A model generated the notes under the pieces. That model did not search any database. It saw only the letters and a list, made by a program, of their open reading frames with translations, and had not been told where the DNA came from. Source: Alloprevotella sp. oral taxon 473 str. F0040 (GTDB taxonomy: Bacteria > Bacteroidota > Bacteroidia > Bacteroidales > Bacteroidaceae). Taken from it: a stretch of DNA of 64,000 nucleotides. Below are positions 25,926-36,294 of the stretch, piece after piece. Positions within the stretch are counted from its first letter, which is position 1. Every line of letters starts with the position of its first letter. The stretch lies in NCBI RefSeq assembly GCF_000318095.2, contig NZ_KB290717.1, forward strand, positions 246,520 through 310,519. Reading direction: 5' to 3'. Position numbers and translations under genes: made by a program.

Positions 25926-28787
25926 TTAGAATTGAATACTAAGGCCAGCCGAATAACTGCGATAAACAGGAATAGAACGTTTATCGTCTATACCCATTGT
26001 CGCATTAAGAACATGACTATTAATCATAGGTGTTAGTCCACTGTAAGCTGTTATGGTAGCAAGATTGTTTACACTCAAATATAAACGAAGTCCTCGCACA
26101 TTACGACTGCTAAGGGGGACATTCCATCCCAAGGTAACGTAATCTATATTTACATAATCTCCTGACTCTAGCCAATAATCTGAAGCTATTTGGTCCTCTA
26201 TTTGTGCTTCTGGCGCCCCTTTCATTACATTGTAATCGGGAAAACTAGACATATTCATGTAGGACAATGCAGTACCGTTGTATATCTTATGACCAAAAGC
26301 ACCATTGACTTGCACAGAAATATCAAATTTTCGGTACCGTAACGAGAGATTTGAGCCAATCATATATTTAGGAGTAGCTTGCCCAGCAACATAACGATCT
26401 CCTCCATCAGATAAATCTATTTTTCCATCTTTGTTCAAATCTGCAATGCTATAATGCTTTTTCCCATTAGTATTAGTAACCAAACCATTGCTGTGGGGTA
26501 AAAAGAAGACACCTAAGGGCTGACCTACCACTTGATAAAGTACGTTGTTATTCCCTCCATGAAAGCCAGCACCATTTAGTCCACCAATACTTGTGATATG
26601 AGGTGCTGTCAAAGGAAATCCATTATACTCACCATCTAGAGAAAGTAACTTATTGCGTGACCATGTAAGATTTACATTGAGATTCATCTCCCAATCACTG
26701 TTTTGTATAGGAGTAAAACCTATTCCTAGCTCTATTCCTTCATTTCTCATACTGCCATTATTAGCTATAAGTTTACTTGCAGTAAAGGGTGGAATAGGAA
26801 CATCATACTGATAAAGCATATCGTATATGTAAGCGCGATATAATTCTGTTGTAAGAAGTAAACGATTACTCCACCACCCCATGGAAAAACCTACATTGAA
26901 AGTACTACGCTTCTCCCAAGTTAGATTTGGGTTTGCATTTCTAAGTATACTTAAAGCAACTGCAGGTGTGCCTTTATGAGGAACTATTCCTTGTGGCTCT
27001 AATCGTTGAACAGTACTATAAGCACTAATTCCTCCTAAATTTCCAGACAGGCCATAACCTGTTCGTAATAGAAAGTGAGTCAGTGGCAAGTAGTCACGCA
27101 AAAAAGACTCAGCTTTGATATTCCATTCTCCAGATACAGAAGGAAAAAGCCCCCAAGTTTTATTCTTCCCAACAAGAGAACTTCCATCCCATCGACTAGT
27201 CAAAGCTAACGTGTACTTATCATATAAGCTATATTTCAAAGCAACCAAAAAGGAAGCCAATCGAGTAGACTCTTCATAGCTGGAAGTACCTCCATAAGGC
27301 CGTAAAGCACCAAGTGCTAGATTGTTATAACCAAAATCATTATAGTTAAAACCACGCACAGTGGTACCAAAAGAAGTCAATAAATTTTCTTGAAACTCAC
27401 TCAATAATTGAGCTTTAAGCTTATGAGCTCCATAATTCTTGTAGAAGTCTAATGATGCATTCAACAACCAGTCCTTGCGTTTCTCTTCTTTACGTAAGGC
27501 CATACCTTGGGCTGCTGTCCATGTAGGAGAAAACTGTGCATTCTCAATGGAAGTAAAAGTGTATGCGCCAAAAACATCCAACGTAAGCTCAGAAAGCAAT
27601 TTAAATTTGAGCGAAATATGTGAATTCAAGTTTTGATTAAAAACTTCGTCTTTCACTAGAAGTCTTGCCTGCGGTGGTGCAATCTGGTTAGCAGTAGGAT
27701 TGATAGCCCATCCTTTTCCATTCCAGTTTGAAGGTAGAGTCGGATTCTGCGTGGCGGCAGCATAGAATAAAGCTTGCGGATCCGCTATATTGCGGTTACT
27801 CTGTGACGAACCAAAGATTCCAAAATCTATAGTCAAATAATTATCAAAGGCCAATTGAGTAAGATCAAGTTTTGCCACATAATTATTATAACCTATCTGA
27901 CGAATTACAGTCTCTCGGCCTGTATAAGCCACAGAGGCTCGATAATTTGACTCTTTCGTTCCACCAGAAAATGAAATGTGATGGTTATTCATTGTACCTA
28001 TACGAATAGGCAACGCAGTATAGTCCACATTGTTACCGCCATTGAAATAATGTACTCCTAATTGCTGAGCCGTTTTTATATAATCTGATGCAGAGAGCAT
28101 CTCTAGATTCTTGTAAACACTCTCCCATCCCCAATTCCCGTCGTAGGAAATTTGAAATTTTCCATCCCTTCCTTTTTTAGTGGTTACGATTATAACCCCC
28201 GCTGCCCCGCGTGATCCGAACTGTGCAGTTTCAGAAGCGTTCTTTAGTACCTCAAATTTTTCTATATCAGAAGGATAAATGGTGCTAAGAGTAACCAAGT
28301 CGGAGGATATCCCATCAATGATAACTAAGGGATTGTTGCCCCCCATAATGGAAGTGTTACCACGCACTCGCACACTCGTTAGCATAGCCAAACGATCAGT
28401 CCCACTTCCACCAACATTTACACCAGCTACTTGACCTGAAATTACTCCAATAGAACTGTTAATTACACCTGTATTGAGGTTCTTATTTGAAATTTTGGTG
28501 TCTATTTCTTTTCTCCACAAACCTATACTATCTATGGATGAAAGAACCTATAAACTATCTTGTTTCCTCTGTGGAAAAATCTTTCGCGCGCCTACAGTTT
28601 TTGACTCGTGCCCTTTTAAAGCAGTTCCATTGAAATATATCTCAGATTGACAGAAGAATCGCTGTTTTTTGTTTGATTGCTCCCTCGAACTTAGAATGTA
28701 TTCTTCTCCTAAAATAAAATCTGCTGCACCAATAGGAAGTGTACTTATTCCTAAAAGGGAAGTCATAAATATACATATCGTTTTCAT
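25926..28787 (-). pseudogene. SusC/RagA-like TonB-dependent receptor gene with in-frame TAG
   Basis: Reading starts at 28787 with a signal peptide (MKTICIFMTSLLGISTLPIGA), runs 79 codons and meets TAG at 28548-28550. Exactly in the same frame it continues VLSSIDSIGLWRKEID into an 864-residue open part containing the plug domain (SVRVRGNTSIMGGNNPLVIIDGI), the SusC-type VIIVTTKKG and a full beta-barrel ending in SAGLSIQF. Without the stop it would be one protein of about 950 residues. It lacks the usual carboxypeptidase-like N-terminal domain. The long part has a TTG at 28520 but no signal peptide, so restart there could not give an exported receptor. Confidence 0.85.
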
Positions 28788-28857
28788 CTCTTTGGGTATT
28801 ATTGTCTAGGTTAAATGCGCAAATCCGTCAAACGAGTAGTCTACAGCTTTTTAACTT

Positions 28858-29454
28858 TTACTGCAAACGAACTATGCCACGTCGAAGTAATTCGAAAAAG
28901 CACTCTTTAGTCGCCACAATATCAGCCATAGCATCATGAGCACCATCAAACCCTTTTCCAAAAAGTTTTGTATACAATTCCATCAACTTTGGCCATTTAG
29001 GGCCATAAGCACCAGGAATATTACAATAGTCTATGGTAGCTTGCATGGTACAAAGAGTCGGACGTGCAAACATAATTCGAGAATCATATCCCAAACGCAC
29101 ATACTCAGCTCCTAAGACATGCAAATCATAATCTAGATTGTGCCCTACAACACAATCGGACCGATTAAGATCTGTTCCAAAAGCGAAGATAACATCTAAG
29201 AGGGATTGCCCTTCTGCAAGAGCTATCTCTGTAGTAATCCCGTGCACATCTGAAGCAGCCTTTGGAATCTCGAAGCCCTCTGGACGAACGATATGATTGC
29301 CTTCTGATAGGATCTGACCTTCGGCATCCGTCAAGAGCCAACCAAGTTGAATCAATCGAGGCCAGTTATTAATATCTGTACAAGGAGCCTTATAATTCTG
29401 AGGGATTCCCGTAGTTTCTGTATCGAAGAACAAATATTTTTGGAAGCTACTCAT
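28858..29454 (-). CDS. DEDDh-type 3'-5' exonuclease (DnaQ-like)
   Basis: 198 residues with the exonuclease motifs ExoI FFDTETTG (Asp and Glu), ExoII GHNLDYDLHVLG and ExoIII HDAMADI (His and Asp). This is the DnaQ/RNase T-like proofreading fold without any polymerase or helicase domain. It may act in DNA repair, proofreading or RNA trimming; the sequence does not say which. It has its own promoter-like sequence upstream and lies 71 bp before the susC-like gene on the same strand. Confidence 0.9.
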   Translation of the reverse strand: MSSFQKYLFFDTETTGIPQNYKAPCTDINNWPRLIQLGWLLTDAEGQILSEGNHIVRPEGFEIPKAASDVHGITTEIALAEGQSLLDVIFAFGTDLNRSDCVVGHNLDYDLHVLGAEYVRLGYDSRIMFARPTLCTMQATIDYCNIPGAYGPKWPKLMELYTKLFGKGFDGAHDAMADIVATKECFFELLRRGIVRLQ

Positions 29455-29510
29455 ATACTATTGAAAAAGGTGATTAAAAAAGATTCAACATCTTATCGAT
29501 ATACTTTAGT

Positions 29511-29542
29511 GCAAATATCTAAAAAAAAGGCGATAGTAACAA
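29511..29542 (-). promoter_or_regulatory. Promoter for the DnaQ-like exonuclease gene
   Basis: Minus-strand GATATTTGC (29511-29519; one mismatch to TAnnTTTG) with TTG at 29540-29542, a spacer of about 20 bp. About 60 bp upstream of the start codon. Confidence 0.45.
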
Positions 29543-29604
29543 GAACTCTTATATAGAAAAGGTATTCTTTAGCGGCGAACTCCCCATTATATCGAGTTTT
29601 TTTG

Positions 29605-29613
29605 TACTTTTGC
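29605..29613 (+). promoter_or_regulatory. -7 box for kdsA
   Basis: TACTTTTGC matches the Bacteroidota -7 consensus, about 35 bp before the kdsA ATG. No clear -33 box at the expected distance. Confidence 0.5.
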
Positions 29614-29649
29614 AGTACAATATAATCCCACACTTAAGCATAGCATATT

Positions 29650-30402
29650 ATGGCTCCAATCTTTCTTGCTGGTCCTTGTGTTATAGAAAACGATGAACTC
29701 TTAGATGTTGTTGCACGACGTCTGGTTGCTATTCGTGAAAAATTCCAGACAGAGGTCTACTTTAAGGCTTCCTTTGATAAGGCCAATCGAACATCACTCA
29801 GTTCCTATCGAGGGCCTGGGCTTGAAAAGGGATTGCAAATGCTGGCTGATATAAAAACGCGCTATAGCCTTCCCTTAACAACAGACATACACGAAAGTTA
29901 TCAAGCAAGTGCTGTGGGAGAAGTAGTAGATGTACTTCAAATACCAGCTTTTCTTTGTAGACAGACGGACCTGTTAGTTGCAGCCGCACAGACAGGACGA
30001 GTTGTAAATGTGAAAAAAGCTCAATTTCTTTCTGGAGATGATATGCAATTTCCTGTAGAAAAATGCCGTGAAGCTGGTGCCAAAGAAGTTTGGCTTACAG
30101 AGCGCGGCACAACTTTTGGTTATAACAACTTAGTTGTAGACTTTAGAAACCTGCCTATTATGAAGCAATGGGCAGATAGAGTCATCATGGATTGCACTCA
30201 TTCTGTACAACGCCCTGGCGCGGGAAATGGCACGACTTCTGGTGACAGACAATTTGTTCCTGCTATGGCCAAGGCTGCTAAAGCCTTTGGTGCTCAAGGC
30301 TATTTCATAGAGACACATCCAAATCCAGAAATAGCTCTATCAGATGGCCCTAACATGCTATTTCTTGATGATTTAGAATCACTCATTACAGACTTACTCT
30401 AA
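29650..30402 (+). CDS. kdsA: 3-deoxy-8-phosphooctulonate (KDO-8-P) synthase
   Basis: Condenses arabinose-5-phosphate with phosphoenolpyruvate in the KDO/lipid A core pathway. 250 residues, slightly short because the N-terminal tail is minimal. Visible: AGPCVIE at the start, YFKASFDKANRTS, DCTHSVQRPG, FIETHPNPE and the final DGPNML. The Cys, His, Glu and Asp in these four segments are the ligand set of the metal-dependent class of the enzyme, where the metal-independent class has Asn in place of Cys. kdsD, which makes its substrate, is the next gene. Confidence 0.95.
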   Translation: MAPIFLAGPCVIENDELLDVVARRLVAIREKFQTEVYFKASFDKANRTSLSSYRGPGLEKGLQMLADIKTRYSLPLTTDIHESYQASAVGEVVDVLQIPAFLCRQTDLLVAAAQTGRVVNVKKAQFLSGDDMQFPVEKCREAGAKEVWLTERGTTFGYNNLVVDFRNLPIMKQWADRVIMDCTHSVQRPGAGNGTTSGDRQFVPAMAKAAKAFGAQGYFIETHPNPEIALSDGPNMLFLDDLESLITDLL

Positions 30403-30460
30403 ACATAGTGATGCCTATCATCTATATTTCTCCTGATTCTTTCGCTCCTAACTTTAGATT

Positions 30461-31411
30461 ATGTCTTCTATAATAGATACAGCCATTCAATGTCTACGAG
30501 ATGAATCTCAGGCACTTATTGATTTAATTCCAACTATTGGTGCTGACTTTCAACATGCTGTAGAACTTATATTACAATGCCCAGGCAAAGTAATCGTCAC
30601 AGGTGTAGGTAAAAGTGGCCACATCGGAGCAAAAATTGCAGCAACATTATCCTCTACTGGCACCCCAAGCTTTTTCATTAACCCACTTGATGCTTTCCAT
30701 GGCGACCTTGGGGTAATTGGCACTGAAGACTTAGTTTTGGCCATTTCAAATTCGGGAGAAACCGACGAATTATTACGTTTCTTTCCCTATCTTCTTGCAA
30801 GGCAGATTCCAGTTATAGGAATGAGCGGGAACGAAAAATCTCTATTAGCGCAATACAGTTCCGTTCATCTAAACATTAGCGTAAAGAAAGAGGCCTGTCC
30901 CATGGGATTAGCACCGACCACCAGCACTACAGTTACACTTGCTTTGGGAGATGCTTTAGCTTGTGCACTGATCGTAGCACGTGATTTTAAAGCAAGCGAC
31001 TTTGCACAATTTCATCCAGGTGGTGCACTTGGACGCCGTTTGCTCACATGTGCTAAAGATGTTATGCACACTGACAACCTTCCTACCATAGCTCCTACGA
31101 CACTTATGGGAGAAGCATTGATGCACATGACTAGTGGCCGTTTGGGCCTATGTGTAGCCATAGAACAAAACAATATCGTTGGTATAGTAACCGACGGAGA
31201 CATTCGTCGTGCTATGGAACGATTTGGAGACAACTTCTTCCAGCACACAGTTGCGGAAGTTATGACTTCAAACCCTAAGTGTGTTAGTCCAGACACTAAA
31301 GTCGTAAAGATTGACGAAATGATGAAGCAACACAAGATTCATTCTGTACTTGTAGTTAATGATCAAGGAAACCTGCTTGGTATCGTAGACTCATTCTGCA
31401 CTATGATGTAG
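30461..31411 (+). CDS. kdsD: Arabinose-5-phosphate isomerase (KpsF/GutQ family)
   Basis: Converts ribulose-5-phosphate to arabinose-5-phosphate for KDO synthesis. 316 residues: an N-terminal SIS domain (about 30-170) with VTGVGKSGHIGAKIAATLSSTGTPSFF and AISNSGETDE, then two CBS domains (about 200-316; VMHTDNLPTI, IVGIVTDGDIRRAMER, VMTSNP). The order SIS-CBS-CBS and the length are as in E. coli KdsD. It follows kdsA by 58 bp and is probably co-transcribed with it. Confidence 0.95.
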   Translation: MSSIIDTAIQCLRDESQALIDLIPTIGADFQHAVELILQCPGKVIVTGVGKSGHIGAKIAATLSSTGTPSFFINPLDAFHGDLGVIGTEDLVLAISNSGETDELLRFFPYLLARQIPVIGMSGNEKSLLAQYSSVHLNISVKKEACPMGLAPTTSTTVTLALGDALACALIVARDFKASDFAQFHPGGALGRRLLTCAKDVMHTDNLPTIAPTTLMGEALMHMTSGRLGLCVAIEQNNIVGIVTDGDIRRAMERFGDNFFQHTVAEVMTSNPKCVSPDTKVVKIDEMMKQHKIHSVLVVNDQGNLLGIVDSFCTMM

Positions 31412-31465
31412 TTCATAAGTCTAGCTACTTTTGCTTTTTTCTTAATAACTTTTATACCCAAAGGC

Positions 31466-32740
31466 ATGCACAATCTTTCCTTTACTATTTTCAAAGCAAT
31501 TGCCATTATGCTTGTGGTTATTGCTCATTCTGCTGCCCCGACTTTTTTGTCTAGCTTTGCATACATGGTTGGTGTGCCAGCATTCTTCGTGCTATCAGGG
31601 TATTTTTTCAACTTAGAGAATCTTGATAACACCACGGATTTTATCGTTCGTCGAGGAAAGAGACTATACATTCCGTTTATCCTCTGGGGCACGGTCTTTC
31701 TCATACTCCATAATAGTTTTTTTGAAATCGGTTTTCTTTCTGAATCATATGGAAACGCTCTTGGAGGTGTAACACATCCCTACAACTGGTCTCAAATAGC
31801 TCAACATCTTTGGAGTATGTTCTTCAACATGTCAGGCTATGATCCCTTTATTGCGGGAGCTTTCTGGTTTTTCCGAGCACTACTTCTAGCTAACATAGCA
31901 TTTATTTTCTTACTCAAAATATGCCGCTGGCTAAGATGGCTAAAAACGTCAACCCTACAAGTTACCTGTGTAGTAGCAATAAGCTTTCTACTCGCACTAT
32001 GGCAAGCAGGAATGGGTTTACACATCACAGGGGTTGCACAAGGAGGCTATAGAGAACTAATGGGCATTGTACTCATGGGTGTCGGTTTTCTGTTGAGACG
32101 TGCAGATGAGTCTTCTGAGGTAGCAATATGGCGTAATCCCATCGTAATGCTAACTATGAGCTCTCTGATTTTAGTTGCAATCACCATATTCTACCCCGTT
32201 TCTATGGCAGCAAAGCCTGGTAGTATTCTTTCTGTCCCCATCCTTACTCTTGCTGGAGCTGCTGCCTTTGTCTGGTTACGTAGTCTATCGCAGTTTATAA
32301 TATTAATTCCAAAGAAATACATCCAGTGGATCCTGTTCATAGGAAACAATACTCTTTATATTTTTGTATTTCACTTACTCGCTTTCAAATTTGCTAGTAT
32401 AATTAAAGTTAGTCTTTATGATCTTGATTGGGAAATGATTGGCGGCCACCCCGTGGTACAATATGAACAAGGAGATGCCTTTTGGATTATCTACACTCTT
32501 TTCGGAATAAGTCTGCCTATCCTACCTCTTTGGGGCTGGAAAAAACTAACTGAGCAGAATACATTTGATGTTACTAACCCAAAGGACTGGCTTCGCCTGT
32601 TTATAAAGTCAGGTTACATAATATATAGAGGTCTAATTTCTTTAGGCCAATCGATTATAGCTTTCTTTGTTCGGGTGGTAAAATCGCTCGTTGCTTTAGT
32701 TAAAGGTATACTTGAAGCCTCTAGCACGGAGGAAGACTAA
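31466..32740 (+). CDS. Membrane acyltransferase (acyltransferase 3 family)
   Basis: 424-residue integral inner-membrane protein with about ten hydrophobic segments. The first segment holds IAIMLVVIAHSAAP with the family His, followed by VPAFFVLSGYFFNL and an RRGKRLYIPFILWG block, which are characteristic of O-acyltransferases that modify surface polysaccharides. The C-terminal ~60 residues form a basic amphipathic tail. Downstream of the KDO genes, so modification of a glycan or lipopolysaccharide is plausible, but the acceptor is unknown. Confidence 0.82.
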   Translation: MHNLSFTIFKAIAIMLVVIAHSAAPTFLSSFAYMVGVPAFFVLSGYFFNLENLDNTTDFIVRRGKRLYIPFILWGTVFLILHNSFFEIGFLSESYGNALGGVTHPYNWSQIAQHLWSMFFNMSGYDPFIAGAFWFFRALLLANIAFIFLLKICRWLRWLKTSTLQVTCVVAISFLLALWQAGMGLHITGVAQGGYRELMGIVLMGVGFLLRRADESSEVAIWRNPIVMLTMSSLILVAITIFYPVSMAAKPGSILSVPILTLAGAAAFVWLRSLSQFIILIPKKYIQWILFIGNNTLYIFVFHLLAFKFASIIKVSLYDLDWEMIGGHPVVQYEQGDAFWIIYTLFGISLPILPLWGWKKLTEQNTFDVTNPKDWLRLFIKSGYIIYRGLISLGQSIIAFFVRVVKSLVALVKGILEASSTEED

Positions 32741-32776
32741 ACAAGCTACTTCAATAAAGATTTCATCAAACACAAC

Positions 32777-32808
32777 TTTGTGTTTCATTAGAAATTTGAT
32801 ACTTTTGC
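32777..32808 (+). promoter_or_regulatory. Near-ideal Bacteroidota promoter for aspS
   Basis: TTTG at 32777-32780, a 19-bp spacer and TACTTTTGC at 32800-32808, the best consensus match in the window. The predicted start near 32815 leaves a 5' leader of about 100 nt before aspS, in which I see no known riboswitch. Confidence 0.75.
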
Positions 32809-32918
32809 ATTATCGTATAGACAGATTATTGTGGACACTGGTAAATTACTTTTTTATTCAGCATAAAGTCCTGCATAAATCCGTCAGCTTATAAGAATGT
32901 AATAAATTACAGCCTACA

Positions 32919-34685
32919 ATGTATAGAACTCACAACTGTGGCGAACTACGCATCAGCGAAGTTGGCCAAACCGTAACCCTCGCTGGATGGGTGCAACGTA
33001 CACGCAAAATGGGTGGAATGACATTTGTCGATCTCCGCGACCGATATGGCATCACTCAACTCGTCTTCAATGAAGAAACCAATGCAGAACTCTGCGCCCG
33101 TGCCAACAAACTTGGTCGTGAGTTTGTGATCCAAATAGAAGGTACAGTAAACGAGCGATACGCCAAGAATGATAAAATACCAACGGGAGACATTGAGATA
33201 ATCGTATCTACTCTTAACGTTCTTAATACTAGTGAAGTTCCTCCCTTTACCATAGAAGAGAATACAGATGGAGGTGACGATCTGCGCATGAAGTATCGCT
33301 ATCTTGACTTGCGTCGTGCTAATGTTCGTGCAAACCTAGAACTACGCCACAAGTTCTGCTTGGCTGTACGAGAATATCTCGATAACCTAGACTTTCTTGA
33401 AATTGAAACTCCCATTCTTGTAGGTTCCACACCAGAAGGTGCTCGCGACTTCATCGTACCTTCTCGCATGAACCCTGGCCAATTCTATGCACTTCCTCAA
33501 AGTCCTCAAACCTTAAAGCAACTTCTGATGGTTGCTGGTATGGACAGATATTTCCAAATAGTTAAGTGCTTCCGCGACGAAGACCTTCGCGCAGACAGAC
33601 AACCAGAATTTACTCAGATAGACTGCGAGATGTCTTACGTTGAGCAAGACGATATCATCAATACTTTTGAGGGACTGACCAAATATCTTTTCAAGAAAGT
33701 ACGCAACTATGATCTTGGTGATGCTCCATTCCTTCGCCTATCTTGGCATGAAGCCATGCGCCGCTTCGGTAGCGACAAACCAGACATGCGCTTCGGTATG
33801 GAATTTGTTGAATTAATGGAAGTGCTCAAAGATAAAGCTGACTTTGCGGTCTTTAATGATGCAGCCTATATCGGAGGTATTTGTGCAGAAGGATGTGCAT
33901 CCTACACACGCAAACAGATTGACGAATTGACCAACTTCGTGAAGTCTCAACAAGTAGGTGCAAAGGGCTTAGTTTATGCTCGTGTTGCAGAAGATGGAAG
34001 TGTAAAGAGCTCTGTAGACAAGTTCTATTCACAAGATGTTCTCCAACAACTCCGTGATGCTATGGGCGCCAAACCAGGTGACCTCCTTCTTATACTTAGT
34101 GGTGATGATGTCAATAAGACTCGCAAGCAACTTTGCGAACTTCGCCTCCTGATGGGTGAACGCTTGGGCTTGAGAGACAAAAACAAGTTTGCTCTCTTGT
34201 GGGTTGTAGACTTCCCCATGTTCGAATACAGCGAAGAGGAAGACCGCTTGATGGCAATGCACCACCCATTTACCTCACCCAAACCATCAGACATCGACAA
34301 ATTGGACACCAATCCTGCAGAAGTTCTTGCTGATGCTTACGACATGGTATGTAATGGTGTCGAAGTTGGGGGTGGTTCTATTCGTATCCACGATGCGGTT
34401 CTCCAAGCTAAGATTTTCAAAGTGCTTGGTTTCACACCAGAAAAAGCTCAAGAGCAATTTGGTTTCTTGATGAACGCATTCAAATACGGCGCACCTCCTC
34501 ATGGTGGTTTGGCGTATGGTCTCGACCGCTTCGTAAGTTTGTTTGCTGGTCTCGACAGTATTCGCGACTGCATCGCATTCCCTAAGAACAACTCTGGTCG
34601 TGATGTCATGCTTGATGCTCCATCTATGGTGGATCAAAAGCAATTGGACGAACTTATGCTTGACCTTCGTCCTCTCCAAGCGTAA
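32919..34685 (+). CDS. aspS: Aspartate-tRNA ligase
   Basis: Class II synthetase charging tRNA-Asp, 588 residues, the bacterial type. N-terminal anticodon-binding OB-fold (about 15-105; [23 protein letters not shown]), the catalytic core with motif 2 [18 protein letters not shown], the bacterial GAD insertion (about 290-420), GGGSIRIHD and motif 3 [14 protein letters not shown] single tRNA-Asp gene lies at 24.1 kb in the same window. Its own promoter lies 110 bp upstream and a clear terminator follows. Confidence 0.98.
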   Translation: MYRTHNCGELRISEVGQTVTLAGWVQRTRKMGGMTFVDLRDRYGITQLVFNEETNAELCARANKLGREFVIQIEGTVNERYAKNDKIPTGDIEIIVSTLNVLNTSEVPPFTIEENTDGGDDLRMKYRYLDLRRANVRANLELRHKFCLAVREYLDNLDFLEIETPILVGSTPEGARDFIVPSRMNPGQFYALPQSPQTLKQLLMVAGMDRYFQIVKCFRDEDLRADRQPEFTQIDCEMSYVEQDDIINTFEGLTKYLFKKVRNYDLGDAPFLRLSWHEAMRRFGSDKPDMRFGMEFVELMEVLKDKADFAVFNDAAYIGGICAEGCASYTRKQIDELTNFVKSQQVGAKGLVYARVAEDGSVKSSVDKFYSQDVLQQLRDAMGAKPGDLLLILSGDDVNKTRKQLCELRLLMGERLGLRDKNKFALLWVVDFPMFEYSEEEDRLMAMHHPFTSPKPSDIDKLDTNPAEVLADAYDMVCNGVEVGGGSIRIHDAVLQAKIFKVLGFTPEKAQEQFGFLMNAFKYGAPPHGGLAYGLDRFVSLFAGLDSIRDCIAFPKNNSGRDVMLDAPSMVDQKQLDELMLDLRPLQA

Positions 34686-34719
34686 GTTCTTCACAATAGT
34701 CCATAATACGTAATATAAT

Positions 34720-34755
34720 AGCACCTCGGCGCGTGCGTCGAGGTGCTTATTTCTT
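34720..34755 (+). terminator. Rho-independent terminator after aspS
   Basis: Perfect 9-bp stem AGCACCTCG / CGAGGTGCT (34720-34728, 34739-34747) followed by TATTTCTT. It lies only about 20 bp before the yicC start codon. Confidence 0.75.
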
Positions 34756-34767
34756 ATATATTCTCCC

Positions 34768-35652
34768 ATGATTTACTCCATGACAGGCTACGGCAAAGCT
34801 GAAGCCACTTACAACGGAAAAAAAATCCACATAGAAGTCAAATCGCTCAACAGCAAAAACCTGGACTTGAGCACGCGCATTCCCTCCATCTATCGAGAAA
34901 AGGAAATGGATATTCGCAAATTTGCGGCAGCAGAATTGGAGCGAGGAAAGGTGGAATTAACCATTTGGTGCGAAAAAGGAACAGAACAAGCTGGATTAAC
35001 CATAAATCCTTCGGCAGTGGCTTCCTATCTGCAGCAAATGCAGAGAATCAGTATCGAAACTCCTGGTTTGGCTATGCCCAATCCCTCAGAGCTGTGGAAA
35101 GTTTTAGTGCGCCTTCCCGAACTTACACAAGTTGCATCACTCGAAACTGTATCCGAGGAAGAATGGTCTACTGTAGCCACCGCCCTTTCGCAAGCCATCA
35201 ATCAACTCAAGGACTTCCGTCGCCAAGAAGGAGAAGCCCTTGCTCAAAAGTTCCTCAACAACATTGATAGCATTGAAGCCTTGATGAAGAGCATTGAGCC
35301 TTTCGAAAAAAGTCGCGTCGAAAAGATTCGCACAAGACTCGAGGAGCGCATTGCTGAGCTTCCTAGTCTAGACATCGATAAGAGCCGTCTCGAGCAAGAG
35401 CTTATTTATTACATTGAGAAGCTAGATATCAATGAAGAAAAACAACGATTGACCAACCACCTCAACTATTTCCGTGAAACACTCTCAGGACCACACGGAC
35501 AAGGTAAAAAGTTAGGTTTCATTGCTCAAGAGATGGGACGAGAAATAAATACGACTGGTTCGAAAAGTAACCAAGCAGAGATGCAAAATATCGTAGTGAA
35601 AATGAAGGACGAACTAGAACAGATTAAAGAACAAGTGCTCAATGTGCTTTAA
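34768..35652 (+). CDS. yicC: YicC-family endoribonuclease
   Basis: 294 residues, matching the YicC/YloC family. N-terminal signature SMTGYGKAE followed by EVKSLNSKNLDLSTRIPS; the C-terminal DUF1732 part contains GKKLGFIAQEMGREINTTGSKS. The family has recently been assigned RNase activity. Its stop codon overlaps the frame upstream of gmk, a pairing (yicC-gmk) conserved in many bacteria. Confidence 0.94.
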   Translation: MIYSMTGYGKAEATYNGKKIHIEVKSLNSKNLDLSTRIPSIYREKEMDIRKFAAAELERGKVELTIWCEKGTEQAGLTINPSAVASYLQQMQRISIETPGLAMPNPSELWKVLVRLPELTQVASLETVSEEEWSTVATALSQAINQLKDFRRQEGEALAQKFLNNIDSIEALMKSIEPFEKSRVEKIRTRLEERIAELPSLDIDKSRLEQELIYYIEKLDINEEKQRLTNHLNYFRETLSGPHGQGKKLGFIAQEMGREINTTGSKSNQAEMQNIVVKMKDELEQIKEQVLNVL

Positions 35653-35711
35653 TGTATGTTCAATGTTATTACTCCCATCAACGCTTTACGACTCTTTTCT
35701 TACACATTCCT

Positions 35712-36275
35712 ATGACTAAAGTTATTGTTTTCTCTGCTCCCTCTGGCTCGGGTAAAAGCACACTAGTGCAACACCTCATTGAACAAGGACTCAATCTCCA
35801 TTTTTCCATTAGTGCCACAAGTCGTCCCCCCCGTGGACAAGAGCAACATGGTGTCGAATACTTCTTTCTATCTCCAGAAGAGTTTCGCTCCCACATTGAA
35901 GCTGGAGACTTCTTAGAGTATGAAGAAGTCTATAGAGATCGCTACTATGGTACTCTAACTTCACAAGTAGAAAGTCAGCTTGCTGCTGGAGAAAACGTAA
36001 TCTGTGACATTGATGTTAAAGGGGGGCTAAACATCAAACGCCACTATGGTGAGCGCTGCCTAGCAGTATTCATCCAGCCTCCTTCTGTTGAGGCATTACA
36101 AAAACGATTGGAGCATCGAGGCACAGAAACTCCTGAGGCTATTCAAATGCGACTAGACAAAGCAGAATATGAAATGAGCTTTGCTTCACAGTTTGACACA
36201 ATCATCATCAACGACAATCTAGAAACAGCAAAGGAAGAAATCTACAAGGTTGTCAATGATTTTATCAAAGTCTGA
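35712..36275 (+). CDS. gmk: Guanylate kinase
   Basis: ATP-dependent conversion of GMP to GDP. About 187 residues from the ATG at 35712, which gives the canonical start MTKVIVFSAPSGSGKSTL with the P-loop GSGKST. Further motifs: SATSRPPRGQEQHGVEYFF (GMP binding) and EYEEVYRDRYYGT. An in-frame upstream start at 35652 would add 20 unneeded residues and overlap yicC. Confidence 0.96.
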   Translation: MTKVIVFSAPSGSGKSTLVQHLIEQGLNLHFSISATSRPPRGQEQHGVEYFFLSPEEFRSHIEAGDFLEYEEVYRDRYYGTLTSQVESQLAAGENVICDIDVKGGLNIKRHYGERCLAVFIQPPSVEALQKRLEHRGTETPEAIQMRLDKAEYEMSFASQFDTIIINDNLETAKEEIYKVVNDFIKV

Positions 36276-36294
36276 ACAGATTTTATTAGATTTA

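Noticed and set aside
28521-28550. Frameshift in susC
   Set aside because: Counting codons shows both parts in the same frame with a single TAG between them, so it is a stop codon, not a frameshift.
32809-32918. Riboswitch or T-box in the aspS leader
   Set aside because: The leader is about 100 nt with no T-box sequence or strong alternative hairpins.
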